DNA from: Phocoena phocoena | Taxonomy: Eukaryota; Chordata; Mammalia; Artiodactyla; Phocoenidae | Length of the DNA: 64,000 nucleotides | Direction of reading: 5' to 3' | Assembly: GCF_963924675.1 (NCBI RefSeq) | Contig: NC_089239.1 | Coordinates: 31,209,818 to 31,273,817, forward strand | In this document: positions 24,107 through 35,870 of the stretch, in pieces | Numbering within the stretch: position 1 is the first letter of the stretch | Layout of the letters: every line of letters begins with the position of its first letter | Program-made: the position numbers and the translations under genes | The notes under the pieces: generated by a model | Database searches by the model: none | Told to the model about the DNA's origin: nothing | What the model saw: the letters and a program-made list of their open reading frames with translations, nothing else

Positions 24107-24500
24107 GGTGGACGGGCCGCGAGCGCGCGGGGCCGGGCGCCCCGGCGAGGCTGCCTCGCGGCTCGGCCCTGTCCGCGAGGGCCGTCCGGGGACCCCGCGG
24201 AGCCGCGGCGGCGGGAGCGGGTCCGGGCTCGGCGCTCCCGACGCTGCGAGCCGCTCTCCCGGCCAGCGCCCGCGAGGCGACGGGGTCAGGGCAGAGCCTC
24301 ACAGGAAACCGGACATCCGAGCGCCCGAGGCCGGGGCCCGCGAGGCGAGGCGAGTTGAGGCGAGGGCGCGGGAGGACGGCGCCCCGCTCGGCGGCTCGGC
24401 GCGCGCCTCGGGGAGCGAGGGGGGCAGACCGAGACGCCCCGCGAGGCTCGGGCCCTGCGGCGCCCCCGGAGCCCGCGTGCCCCCGCCCTCCCCTTCCCCG
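24107..24500 (-). other. VEGFC: VEGFC 5' untranslated region (inferred extent)
   Basis: The GC-rich stretch directly upstream of the ATG on the minus strand resembles the human VEGFC leader as I remember it. Shared parts include the block around GGATGTCCGGTTTCCTGTGA (24316-24297) and the G-rich start near GGGGAAGGGGAGGG (about 24500-24485). The start near 24500 is inferred from that resemblance, not from transcript data. The leader would be about 390 nt, long and structured. Internal ribosome entry has been reported for the human VEGFC leader. Confidence 0.65.
24299..24316 (-). other. Upstream ORF (5 codons plus stop) in the VEGFC leader
   Basis: ATG TCC GGT TTC CTG TGA encodes M-S-G-F-L-stop. 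It ends 192 nt before the VEGFC start codon and lies inside the part of the leader that resembles the human mRNA. A short upstream ORF this far from the main start would allow reinitiation, so it could tune VEGFC translation. The presence is seen directly; the regulatory role is inference. Confidence 0.7.
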
Positions 24501-24723
24501 CGGCGGGGCGAGCCGGGCGGCCGGGCGGCGGGAGCGGCGGCGAGGCCGGGGAGCGCGGGGCGCGGGGCTGCGCGGCGGCGGGCGCAGGGGCAGGGCATGG
24601 CTGACGCGCCCTCTGCCTGCGCTTATGTGAGAGAAAGCGGCCGAGGGAGGGAGCGTGCCGAGCCCGGCCGCCCTCCCCTCGCCCTTTCCTCGGAAACGGC
24701 TCCCCGCGCCCCGGGTCGCGCCG

Positions 24724-24753
24724 CCCCCCGCCCCTCCCCCCGCCCCTCCCCCC
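24724..24753 (-). promoter_or_regulatory. Tandem GC boxes / G-quadruplex-like tract upstream of VEGFC
   Basis: On the minus strand this reads as five G runs of lengths 6, 4, 6, 4 and 6, separated by single A or C bases. The core is a 12-bp unit, CCCCCCGCCCCT on the plus strand, repeated twice (24724-24735 and 24736-24747) and followed by a partial third. It holds two GGGGCGGGG Sp1-type boxes and meets the usual four-run G-quadruplex rule. It lies about 220-250 bp upstream of the inferred transcription start. Confidence 0.75.
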
Positions 24754-25419
24754 GCTCGCTCGCGGAGCGCGGCCCGGGGCTCTGGCGGCGCCGGGGCTCG
24801 GGGGCGCTGCTCTTGCGCCGGGCACGGGGGCCGCGGGAGCCGGGAGGTGGCTCGAGAGGACCAAGCCCGCCCTTTGTCCTCGGCAGCCAGGGGCTCCGGT
24901 CCGAGTCCCGGCAGCCCGGCCTTGGGCGTCCCGCTCGAGGGGTGGAAGGAGCCCCGGATTCCAGAAGGGGCGAGAGAAAGTCAGCCCCGAGGGGAGACCC
25001 CGCCGGGGCCCGGGAACCCCCGCCCGTTGGGCCACACGGGGGCCCGGGGCAGCCGAATGAGGGCAGGCCGTGTGGGGAAGGCCCGGGAGCGCAGACTCGG
25101 GGCAGATGCGGAAGGAGCAACTGGCTCCTCACCGAGAAGCTTAGGGGCGGCGTTGGCTTTCAGTGAGAAAGGGGGTGACGGAGAGACACGTGTTAAGCAC
25201 GCTGTCGTCGGAAGCGACATCTGCCGAAGGCGACAGCATCTCCTGGTTGGCAGGGCACCCCGGGGACGGTTGCCCGGGGTGGAGAGGAGACTTTCCCATC
25301 TGAGGCAACGCGCTGCAGGTTCTGAAACTCCCCTCCCCCCGGTTTACTTGAAGCCTCGGTACCGCCCGGGACGGGAGTCCCCGCTCTGCGCGGCTGTCCA
25401 TTGCCCGTTTGACGGTCAG

Positions 25420-26910
25420 CATCGCTGCGAAGTGCTTCCTCCCATCTGTCCTTTGCTCTGACTTCTGGACTTTACACCGCAAAGCGACTCTAACTTCCTT
25501 ATGTGAGTTCTTCACATACTTTGAAAGTATCTGTCGTGTTCTCCCTATGCTCTTTTCCTCCCCCCCGCCCCTTTTTAAAGACAGCTCCAAGTTCCCTCAT
25601 CCACCATGATCTAGTTCTCCATGTTCTTCAGACAGTATACGCCCCAGAACGTAACTCCGTCCTGAAAGGGTTCCAGCAAGCCTGCAGAAAGGGTCTTCCT
25701 TGTCCAGACATCATACATTTGCTGATGCCGCCTTGGATGGAGTTTATTTTCTGGCAGCCAAATCAGCGTTGACTCACACTACGTTGAAAGTCAGCTGAAT
25801 TCCTCAAAAATGTTTCACCTGTACTACTGTTTAGTCACGTCCAAGTTACCCTACATCTGTGTAGTTGGTTTACTGTGCCCAAGCTTTGAGCTTCGTGGTT
25901 TCTCTTGGTTAGGTGCTGCCCTCTCAGAGCGAGTCCATCATCATAGCTTGTTGAGGTGTTCGAGGATGCTGGCGCTCTCAGGGTAGCAGTGTTCCCGCTG
26001 TCTTCCTGCTATCTGCCTGTTTGATTAATTCGCCGTATTTGTCTTCAGAGACCGATAAAGCCCTGGAAAGGAAAGAGCTAAGGACAGATCTGGGTGGGAT
26101 TCAAGTAGACGCTGGAGCTTCCTTTTAACCATTCCCTATTCCAGTGGTTCTCAGCTTTGCGCCTGGAATACCAAAAGGAGACTTCACAAACACGCATGCC
26201 TGAGTGCACCGTAAGAGATTCTGCTTGATTGGCCTGGGGTAAGATGTGAGCTTCAGAATCCTGATAGGCAACCAAGCTGAGAATCTCAGGTGTTTCCACC
26301 ACTCCTGGAGCCTAGCATAGGGTGAGGACTGTGAAATCAGCAGAATCAGAATGTGTCATATTGAGTATATTATTTGTTTTCTTTGAAATACAGCAGTAAG
26401 CACGTAGACTTTATTTTTTTTCCTCTCAAAAATGTTATCTTCCTACTACAGTTATTATTTTAAGTAAAGGAAATCCTGCAAAAAGTGTACCTGAGTGGGG
26501 AAAAAGAAAAAATCCCAGGAAACAGTCCTGCGTTAGTTGTTTCAGGGCTTGTTTCTTTGTTTGTTTGTATGTTTTGGTGTTGCCTGCTTTCCCCCTAGAA
26601 AATGTTTCCTACCACCAGCACACTCTGACGCATAAGAAGGGCCTTTTTCCTGGTTTGTGAGTCCAGCACTAGCTTCATACAGGACCTGTTTAATAACCGG
26701 GCTTCTAAAATGATGATTTTTCAGTGTTCCTCAGTGGAAGGAAATTGAGGAAGGGGACTTAGGGAGCAAGCCTCCTCTTGTCCTCTCCCCAGACCGCAGC
26801 CAGAGTGACACCTCTTGTCTGTCTTATGTATTGGGTTTCTGTTTTGTTTGAAGGCACATAATGAAAATACTGTATTCGTTCTATGTCCTCCAGTATCCAT
26901 TCGGACCATC
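25420..26910. other. Upstream flank of the VEGFC CpG island
   Basis: Apart from a MER5-like copy at 26142-26292 I see no gene or clear element. This stretch is the proximal upstream region of VEGFC and may hold control elements that I cannot resolve by eye. Confidence 0.5.
26142..26292. repeat. MER5A-like hAT-Charlie element
   Basis: It starts CAGTGGTTCTCAGCTTTGCG and ends with AGCTGAGAATCTCAGG. These are the typical terminal inverted-repeat ends of MER5, with GATTCTGCTTGATTGGCCTG inside. Confidence 0.7.
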
Positions 26911-27640
26911 TTCTTTAGTTCATTTATTTCTAATTTCAGTTATTCTGCCCTCTTGCTGCTTTAATTTTACTTTGTTGCTGTATTTCAAACTTCTTTAGTT
27001 GAATTCTTAGACTGGTTTTCTTTTGTCTTTCTATTTTCTGATGAACATACTTTAAAAATATGCTTCCATCTACATTCTGCTTTACCTGTATATTTGCCAC
27101 TTTTGGCCTGTTGTGCTTTCTTTGCTGAACAGTTGTAAATTTATCTTAATTTCCTTATGATTTTTTTCTTTACCTGAAAAGTTATTTTCTTTTCTTTTTC
27201 TAGTTTACAGACTGATGGAATTTTCGTTATTAATTTTAAATTTTATTATATTTAGTTGTATTATAGATTATGTTGATTTTAGAAATGCATTGAGGCTTTC
27301 TTTGTGACTGTACATGGTCAGTTACTGGAACTCATTCTTTGTGTGCTCTCTTTGTTGGATATTGAGTTTGAGCTTATTAATTATAGTGTTCAAATTTTGT
27401 TTGGAAGTGACTTGTTAAAATCTCCAGTTATAATTATTGACTTTATTTTCTGGTTCTAACTCTAATTCTTTCAGTTATTTCTTTATATAATTTGAGGCTA
27501 TATTGCTAAGTCCTGGAGGTTCATGATGACTGTATCTTTTTGATATAATTTTCCTTTTACTAGTGTATAATGTCCATTTTTGTAACTTCTGATGATTTTC
27601 TTTGAAATTCTACTTTCTGTAATATTAAAATCTTAGTCTT
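26910..27640 (-). mobile_element. Ancient L1 ORF2 fragment, antisense
   Basis: T-rich sequence typical of reversed L1 ORF2: GTTGGATATTGAGTTTGAGC, CCAGTTATAATTATTGACTT, CTTTTACTAGTGTATAATG. Many stops; old copy. Confidence 0.65.
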
Positions 27641-30600
27641 TGAGAATTGAGACCATCTGTGATCATGACTTAGATAAAATGATGCAGACTTAAAGTCAAT
27701 GTGATTTAGTTGTTCCTCCTAGGAAGCTTTAGCCTGGGAAAGATAAGATTGTAAACTAATAATTAAGTCTACTGTTTGCTTCAGGAAATGCCCACAAGTC
27801 TGTATATTGAAGACAGTAATCTCATGTGACAGACAACCTGCTTGTCAATGACATTTTGTTCATCAAGACCCTCACTCCCCTGTGTCAGCCAGTCCTAAAC
27901 TACTACATCATGAACTTTGCCCAGTCCTACACAGTTCTCCACTTTTGCAGACCCACTTTAACCTACTCAAGTCCAGACCCCAGAGTCCTACAATTATTCT
28001 ACTTCTAACTTAACTCTCTTGAAACACGGCTTAGACTCTGTCAAAACAGTATTCTCCCGTACTGCAGTAAGTTATACTAACTGTGACTTTTGTTTGTTCA
28101 AAGGTTTGCTGGTGATATTTTGGGAAGTTCAACAACCTGGACGTCCTACCAAGATCCTGTTGACACTTCCCTTGCCGCTGAAGCCTAAAACCTTCAATTC
28201 AGAAACATGGGAAACCACTGAGGCCTACGGTGAGGGGGTAAGTCTCACAGTGGATCTCAGTTCCAATTTCTGTTCATCAGGCTACCAAACGCTAAGTGTA
28301 TTGTGTCCCCTAAGAATCCCTTTCAGGAATGCTTTGATTCTTTGATCAGTTTTGAAAACAGTGTATCCTTGGTCGAAAGCTGCCTCATTACTACAACGTT
28401 GCTTTTTGTCACTACTCTTCATTATTTTCTGTTGGTAGTTGGTAGCAGGAAGTTCATGTCCAAACCTTCCAAGAGCTTAAGACTTGTCAGGTTTGCCTTT
28501 GGAGATTGCCTAGCCACTAGGTTGGAGAGCCCAGGACATAAGGTGAGCAAACCACTGATTGGACTGACTGTTGCCAGACTGTCATGGGTTTGTCTCAGAC
28601 TAAACCCAAGTTCCTGTCTCCTACAGGCCAGGTTCCTGCCCCGTACATATAGGTACATTCTAATACATGTGAGCCTCTTTCTAAATGGCATAATTTTCTC
28701 AACGGTTATATAGCATTTCAGTGGCCATTCGGGGAAACTTTTCATGAGAACAGAATGGTTCCTTTGAGCAGTGCCTTAGAGTGGACATGGAGTAGATCTC
28801 CAAACATTCAGTGACCTGTATTTTTTTTTTAATTGTTTAAGGAAGCTTGCAAGAGAAATTCAGATTCCACAGTTGCCTCTCTAACTATTCTGTGGAAGAG
28901 GCAAATGAAAAATGCAAAAGGCTATCTCTCCTTTAGATCCACCCAAATCATAACTTGAATCTGTTATAAAACCTTTCATTTTACTACCCCTCTTCTTCCA
29001 TCCTGTGGCCCTCTCTTATCCCTTGCCCCTACACTCTTTCCGACTAGCTTCCCTTTCCTTGTGGCCAGCCAGAAACTCTAAAAGCTGAATTGGCTCTGAA
29101 AGTTACCCGGATCAGAACAAGCCCCTTATGGTGGAATTTAAGCTCTGGTCATTGTCTGACCTGAAAGTGGTTTTCAAAGACTTTCCAAAAGCCTAGCCGG
29201 GTCGGCAGAAATTTAGAGAGCAATTTGCAATAGTTCTAGGAACATGTAATTCCAGGCTCCCAGATCTACATCAAGTCATTTATATGTTATTAGGAACCAC
29301 ACGTGCAATAAAACTGAATGGAAAAGGCACTGTGAATACCCTGAGTGTGACTTCAGAATCCTCAAATTCCGTAATAAAACCAGAGGAATTCAGAAAACTA
29401 TAAATTACTAGACAGCGTTTTCGGAGGACATGCTCCAAAACAAGCAAACAAAAAGATGAATACGTTGGAGACGTTCAGGATAGGCTCTTTAACGCATTCA
29501 GAAAACATGCAGGTGTCGATCTTGGAGATGATGTGACCACAGCTCTTTCCCCATTTTCTCTGAGTGGCCTTAAGTCAGAAATAGGGGATTTAATAGACAA
29601 GCGAAAGCTGGAATGGAAACTAGTCCTATTGCCAGACCTCCAAAACTTTGATGAGCGAAACAAAAGGGGAAAAAAAGGGAAATCAATGGAAACTCCTCCA
29701 GTGTAGTACCAAGCACTCAAATTTCCCATTTACCCTTCAAATCCCAAAGACTAACTGAAGAGGGTTCTTTGCGACACAAGCTGTTTTGGAGGATGAAAAG
29801 AGTTATCGAGAAACATCACATGAGGATAATCTCTGTCACCTTCAGAGTGACTGCTTGGTGTCACCAGAAGCCTTCAACTGGAATGTTGCAAGAGTTTTAT
29901 GCCAAACCCCAAGGAGGACCCATTGATCACTGTACTTTCTCAGTGTCGTTGAGAAAATTGCATTAAGTTTGCTGAAGCTATCGCAGTTTGCATGTCTCAC
30001 CTGCACCAGATTAACCCCAGGAAAACTGTAAAGATGGGACATGGATGAGAACTCAAGTGTCAGGATACCTTTGAACACCTACGAATGGGTTCTACAATTA
30101 CACCTTGTTATGGAGTTTGAACGTCCTACTCAATATATGCTAATTTTCAAGGTGGAACAAAACTTTTTGGCTAGAAAGGTATGGTTCGGACGGTAGCAAA
30201 AAAGTTAACTTGACTTTGTGTTTCCAAACTGGAAAATTCCAACCTATCTCTCCACCATTAGAGGCACTCATTTTACTGGGATACTTACTGGAGAACTTTG
30301 CAAATCCTTGCTGTTTACCCAGAAATCGTATGGTCCCTATCACTTCCAATCCTCATGAAAAGCAGAGAAAGTCAGTGGTATTTTTAAGCTCAAATGTGTA
30401 CTCATTGACTCACGTCATAAAAACATATCACAGGTCTTCCTTTAAGGCTGTGTATTTCTCCCCCCAGTTTGGGGGTCTACCTTGCAGATGTGGCAAAACA
30501 CTGTAAGGGATTCCTGCAAGCAATAAAACCAGTCTTATCACCAGGAAGTATGAGTTGCATTTCCTTCACATTCTCCCAGGTGGCCTCTACATGCCCTAAA

Positions 30601-31955
30601 AAACAGAGACTTTGTCATCTGGAAAAGACACCATTAAAAAAAAAAAAGAGGCCTAGGACCCACAATGGAAAGGAACTGTAGGGTAATTTTGACCACTAGA
30701 ACGCAGTTAGACTCCAGAAAGTGAAAACCTATTTTCATGTGTCCTAGCTAAAAAAGACACAGTGTTTAACCCACTGGCAACAGAATTGACATCCCTTTAG
30801 GACATTTAAAATTAGGGATTCTTAAGAGTTTTTTAGAAGCAGATGGTCTTCAGATGGAAAGAGCTTGCACCGCAGGGCTTTGTGTCAAGGTGGTGGTTGT
30901 AGGACATGACCAGCTTCCACTCCAGACCTACAGAACTAGATTTAGATGATTGTGGCTATGCTTGCATCTGCATGCTTTTTTTTTTTTTTTTTTTAAGCTG
31001 TTTTTCCTTAGCTATTTTCTTACGTGATTGTATCCTTGAGGTTCTGGGTAGTTAACCAACCACTGTTATTTCTTAACCAGTGAAAAGTCAAGGTCTGTAA
31101 CTTTAATATTATTTCCTCTCTCTGTAGTCATTTCTTGCTATAACTCACATACTGGGAGAAATGTGTGCATATTTTGTCCAAAACAAACAAACAAACAGTA
31201 AAGTTCTCTGTTTTGCACACATTTCCCTGTGAGGGCCAACCAGCTAGTGGCAATCCTTTGTTAGGAAGTATTTGGTTTTATCCGTAATTGAACTCAACGA
31301 CAAATTGGCTCTTTTTGTGGAAGAGAACACAACAGGACAGGTAACCAAAATTAAAAACTCCTTAGAAACAGAGTTTCTGCAACCACTGAAACCATACTCA
31401 AGGACCATTTCTCAGAGATAACGTCTATAAACAAACTTTCATGGAGGAAAGACTCAGAAAGGGAACAAGGAACAGATGGTTTGTATTTAAGACCTGTCTC
31501 ACATTTACAGATCTTAAAAAGAAGGCTTACTATGGCGGTAACTTGATTGCCTATCAGATTTACCCTGCGTGACTCTTGGTGAACCTCTCTTCTCCACATG
31601 GGGCTTATGCGAATAGTATATTAGTTCATATATATAAACAATTTAAAATAATACTTGGCACTTAACAGTCCCTCAATAAACTTTGGATAGAGCATGAATA
31701 ATAGTTACAAATTCATATATAATTGTAAGTTATTAATGTCATGTCTGAAATATTTATCTTGATTTCTTTCTTATTTTCTTTCACTCTTGTATTTAAATGA
31801 TTATTCAAATAGATATAAAATTCTAACATGGACTATCTTTTCTTAAGCACCTTGCAAATGCTATCCTGTGGTATTCCTCCATCAAATAATGCTACCAAGA
31901 AATCTGAGAAAAATAATCATTTATAGCCATATAGTGACTACTAATGTATTTTTAC
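27640..31955. other. Intergenic stretch without recognisable gene
   Basis: Several open frames of 98-136 codons (for example 28303-28713 plus and 28422-28745 minus) overlap on opposite strands and show no known domain, splice signals or codon pattern. A poly(T) tract at 30977-30994 may mark a decayed retroelement. I cannot assign a repeat family. Confidence 0.45.
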
Positions 31956-32110
31956 GGGTTTCACATATTCTAATGACTTTAGTACTTCCAACAATCTTAC
32001 GACATAGAAATTATTATTATCTTTATTATACAAATGAGGAAACTGAGCTATGGGGAAGTTAGATGTCTTGTTTAATTTTAGAGCTAGAGCTAGTGTTTGC
32101 CATCAAGCAC
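31955..32110 (-). repeat. MIR SINE remnant, antisense
   Basis: ATTATTATCTTTATTATACA, then AATGAGGAAACTGAGCTATG and GGGGAAGTTAGATGTCTTG follow the reverse-complement MIR order. Confidence 0.8.
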
Positions 32111-32777
32111 TGCCCCCTACTGCCTCCTAAAGAATGTTGATATGATGCTTTTCCTGGTTTCACGATCTGCCGTTTCTTGTTGGGAACTTATAGAATGCTT
32201 CCTTGGTCTTTGATATTAAGTTTTACTGTAGTATGTCCAGAGTGATTTATTTATCACCTCTGGCACACTTTGGGATCTTTCAGTCTGAGTTTATGTTTGT
32301 TTATGGGTGTTTGTGTGTGATATATCTGTGAAATTATGGATCACATGTCTTCAGATAACTTATGCAAACTCTTACATTTTCCCCTTATATTTTTCTAGGA
32401 TTTATTGTATACAGGTACTGACATTTAACCTTTATTTTCATGTGTGTCGGCTTTTCTTGTGTTTATTCCATCTATTCATCCTTTCCTCAGGCACTCTAGA
32501 ATTTTTCATCTGATTTTGAACTTACCTTCCATGGTTTGTGTCAATGATTCTTCTCTTTCTATGTATATATACATATGTAACTTTCCTGCCATAATACACC
32601 TGTTTTATAAATCACTTTTTTGACACTTTCCTGTGATTATTAAAGGATTATTGAAATTCCACCACTCCCTAATTGTGATCGTACATCCTACCCTCACACT
32701 CAAGAAAGAATAGTGGAAAACCAGTTCATGAGTGTGATGTTATGAGAGTGAAAATTTTGAGTGACTTTTTAAAAGCA

Positions 32778-32809
32778 TATAATTTACAAACATGAGTTTG
32801 TAAATTATA
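32778..32809. repeat. Perfect 14-bp inverted repeat (hairpin)
   Basis: TATAATTTACAAAC (32778-32791) and GTTTGTAAATTATA (32796-32809) are exact reverse complements around the loop ATGA. No T-run or gene context points to a terminator. Confidence 0.85.
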
Positions 32810-33105
32810 ATTAACAAACTACTTGTGGCCCATCTCATAACTGATTGGAACAATTGGTGGTCATGCTACTGTTTTTCAGTGTCCGTGTGCTTATAGAATT
32901 GGTTCCAAACTGCCTCCTATGGGATGCAGTTTCTTTCACAATATTATCACAGCCCCGCCTTTTAGCTTAGTTTCCCATTACTTTCCTTTTATGTGTCCTG
33001 TTTGCCAGCACTGCTTGAAGAACTCTCATTCTCCAATCACACCAGATAAACTGTCTCACGTCTGGGAATTTTTTAGCTATTTCCATAGGAGGAACGATTC
33101 TTTCC

Positions 33106-33316
33106 ATTTTTTTTTTTTTTTTTGGCCGTACGCAGGCCTCTCACTGTTGTGGCCTCTCCCATTGCGGAGCACAGGCTCCAGACGCGCAGGCTCGGCGGCC
33201 ATGGCTCACGGGCCCAGCCACTCCACGGCACATGGGATCTTCCCGGACCGGGGCACGAACCCGTGTCCCCTGCATCGGCAGGCGGACTCTCAACCACTGC
33301 GCCACCAGGGAAGCCC
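33106..33316 (-). mobile_element. CHR-type SINE, full length
   Basis: Poly(T) then GGCCGTACGCAGGCCTCTCA, ending in CACCAGGGAAGCCC. GATTCTTTCCA flanks both sides as an 11-bp target-site duplication. Confidence 0.95.
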
Positions 33317-33439
33317 CCAGATTCTTTCCAGTTTTGAGGTTCATTGAAATACTTTTTTTTAAGGTCACGGTCAAATATTTCTTTCTAATCCATCAGAGTG
33401 AATTCTTTTCTCCTTTTGTCACTAGAGCACTCTAATATA

Positions 33440-33570
33440 AATCTTCATCTTTGGTGTGTATTCCATGATCTACATGTACGTTTCTCTCCTCGGATGCTTA
33501 CTTCTTAAAGGTATTTTCTCAATGATGGGCATAGTGCCTGGAAAATTATAAACATTTAGTAAAAGCTTGA
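33440..33570 (+). repeat. L2 3'-end remnant
   Basis: GATGGGCATAGTGCCTGGAA followed by ACATTTAGTAAAAGCTTGAA is the typical 3' end of L2 (cf. 'agtgcctggcacatagtaggcgctcaataa'). Confidence 0.55.
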
Positions 33571-33869
33571 ACGGTGAGTGAGTCTCTTGTTTCTCTGATT
33601 GACCAAAGCACCGTTGCTTCTTCTTTTTCGACTCTTTCTCTTTCTTCTTTCCTTCTTCTCCTCCTTCCCGTCCTCCCTCTCCACCCCTTTCTCTAAATCA
33701 CAGTCTGATAAAATTATATTTGCCTCTGCCTTAGCCCTTGCATTTAACTGTAACCAGCTTGAATGTAGGGACTGGATCTCACTCATCATGGTCTTCCTTG
33801 TAACATTAGCGCAGTGGTTTGTTGAATGTAATTAAAAGTGAGCAAGGAATTTGAAACAAAAACTTATTT

Positions 33870-35870
33870 ATTTATTTATCCATCTATCCATTTATTGATT
33901 GATTGATTCATTTATTATTTTACAGCTTTTTTCTGAGATATAAGTGACATACCATAAACTGAACATATCTAAACTGTGGAATTTGATACATTCTGACATA
34001 TGCGCACACCCATGAAATAATCACCACGATCAAGATTGTGGACCTATTCATCACCTTCAAAGGTTTCTGTGTGTCACTGCCTTCTGCTTTCTCATCTCCA
34101 GGCAACCATTGATCTGTTTTCTATCAGATAGATAAGCGTGCGTTTTCTAGAATTTCATGTAAATGAAACCACACAGTATGTACTCTTTTGGGTCTGACCT
34201 CTCTTCTTTTCAGCATGATTATTTTGAGATTCATCCATGTTGCTGAGGACATGTGAAGTTCATTCCTTTTATTGCTGATCAGTATTCCATAGTATGGACA
34301 GAGACACCATATTGTGTTTATCCATTCACCTGTTGATAAACATTTGCATTCCTGTTTTTAGCTATTACAAAGTTTATATGAACATTCATATACAGATCTT
34401 TGTATGACAAAAAGACAAAAGTTTTCATGAGATGGGCTTCCCTGGTGGCGCAGCAGTTGAGAGTCCGCCTGCCGATGCAGAGGACATGGGTTCGTGCCCC
34501 GGTCTGGGAAGATCCCACATGCCGCGGAGCGGCTGGGCCTGTGAGCCATGGCCGCTGAGCCTGCGCGTCCGGAGTCTGTGCTCCGCAACGGGAGAGGCCA
34601 CAACAGTGAGAAGCCCGCATATCGCAAAAACAAAAACAAAAACAAACAAACAAAAAAGCTTTCATGAGATGATCAGACGGTTTTTCTTTTTTAGTTGCTT
34701 AGTATGGTGAGTTACATTGATTGGTTTTTGAGTGTTAAACTAACCTTCTGTTGCTGGAATAACCCCCAGAGTTTGTATAGAATTGGTATTCTCTCTTTCT
34801 TAAATGTTTTGTAGAATTCACAATTGAAGCCATCTGGACCTCAAGTGTTCTTTGTAGTAAAATTTTTAACTGTAAATTCAGTTTCTTTAGTGGATGTAGG
34901 TCTCTTCAGATTAATGATTTCTTCTTGAATGAGTTTTGGTAGTTTTTAACCTTTCAAGGATTTCTTTCATTTCATTTAAGTTGTCACACATTCATTGGCA
35001 TAACAGTTTTCATATTACCTTCTTCCTTCTTAGTAAATCTGTATGGTCCATCATGATGGGGCTCATTCCTGAGATGTTAATAGCTTGCGCCTTCCCTCTC
35101 TCTTTCCTGATCAGTCTGGCTAGAGGCTAATCAGTTTCATTGAGCGTCTCAGAGAACCAACTTTATTTCCTTGATTTCCCTCAATTCTTAAGTTCTATTC
35201 CATCGATACTACCCTTCATTATTTTCTTCTGTCTAGGTTGGGTTTAGTGTATTTTTAAAAAATTTCCTAAGCTAAAAGATGTCACTGATTTGAGACTTTT
35301 TGTCTTTCATAATATAAAGTTTTAGTTCTATAAATTTCTAAGTACTGCTTTAGCAGCTTACCACACATTTTGATATGTTGTGCTTTTATTTTCATGCAGT
35401 GAAAAGGACCTTCTAATTTGCCTTTTGATTTCTTCTTTGACAAATAGGTTACTTATAATTGTGTTTTATAAGTTCCAAATATTTTCCGATGTTCTAGAGT
35501 TCTTTCTGTTATGTCTAACTTACATTGTGAACAGAAAACATGGTATGGCTTGAATCTTTTTAAATTTATTAAGCCTTATTTTCTGGCTCAGAATGTGATC
35601 AACTTTGGTAAATGTTCAATATGCACTTGAAAAGAATGCATATATAGTCTTCCATGGTAGGGTGGAATTTTCTATAAATGTCAATTCAGTCAAGTTGACT
35701 GATAGTGTTATTCAGTTCTGTATCCCTTCTGATTTTTGGTCTACATGTTCTATCAATTATTGAGAGAGGAGCATTGATACCTCCAGCTGGGTTTGTCCAT
35801 ATATCTTTTGCAGTTGCATCAATTTTTGTTTCATGTATCTTTAATCTCTCTCTTGTGTGCTATATTTTAT
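33870..35870 (-). mobile_element. Old L1 copy, antisense, split by a SINE
   Basis: 33870-34433 resembles a reversed L1 3' region (TTTTCTGAGATATAAGTGAC, GATCAGTATTCCATAGTATG). 34700-35870 resembles reversed ORF2 (GTAGAATTCACAATTGAAGC, TGAGAGAGGAGCATTGATAC). The SINE at 34434-34657 sits between. Frames are broken throughout. Confidence 0.7.
34434..34657 (+). mobile_element. CHR-type SINE, full length, inside the L1
   Basis: Begins GGGCTTCCCTGGTGGCGCAG and ends with CGCATATCGC plus an A-rich (AAAAAC)n tail. TTTCATGAGAT flanks both sides (34423-34433 and 34660-34670). Confidence 0.95.

Larger units (their letters stand above)
23640..25420. promoter_or_regulatory. CpG island covering the VEGFC promoter and exon 1
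   Basis: C+G content and CpG frequency rise sharply from about 23640 to about 25420, against AT-rich, CpG-poor flanks. The island covers exon 1, the leader and about 0.9 kb upstream. I see no convincing TATA box at the inferred start. A TATA-less, Sp1-type promoter is what is described for human VEGFC. Several very long open frames here, on both strands, come from the lack of AT-rich stop codons, not from genes. Confidence 0.9.

Noticed and set aside
24286..25132. 249- and 169-codon minus-strand frames upstream of VEGFC
   Set aside because: Same GC-content artefact, with no domain and no Met context matching a known protein.
23958..25166. 402-codon open frame on the plus strand across the CpG island
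   Set aside because: It is antisense to VEGFC exon 1 and built of low-complexity Arg/Ala/Gly/Pro. Long frames in all registers arise from GC-rich sequence that lacks stop codons.
28303..28713. 136-codon plus frame (and 107-codon minus frame on the same DNA)
   Set aside because: The two overlap on opposite strands, show no domain, and have no splice or promoter context. Chance frames.
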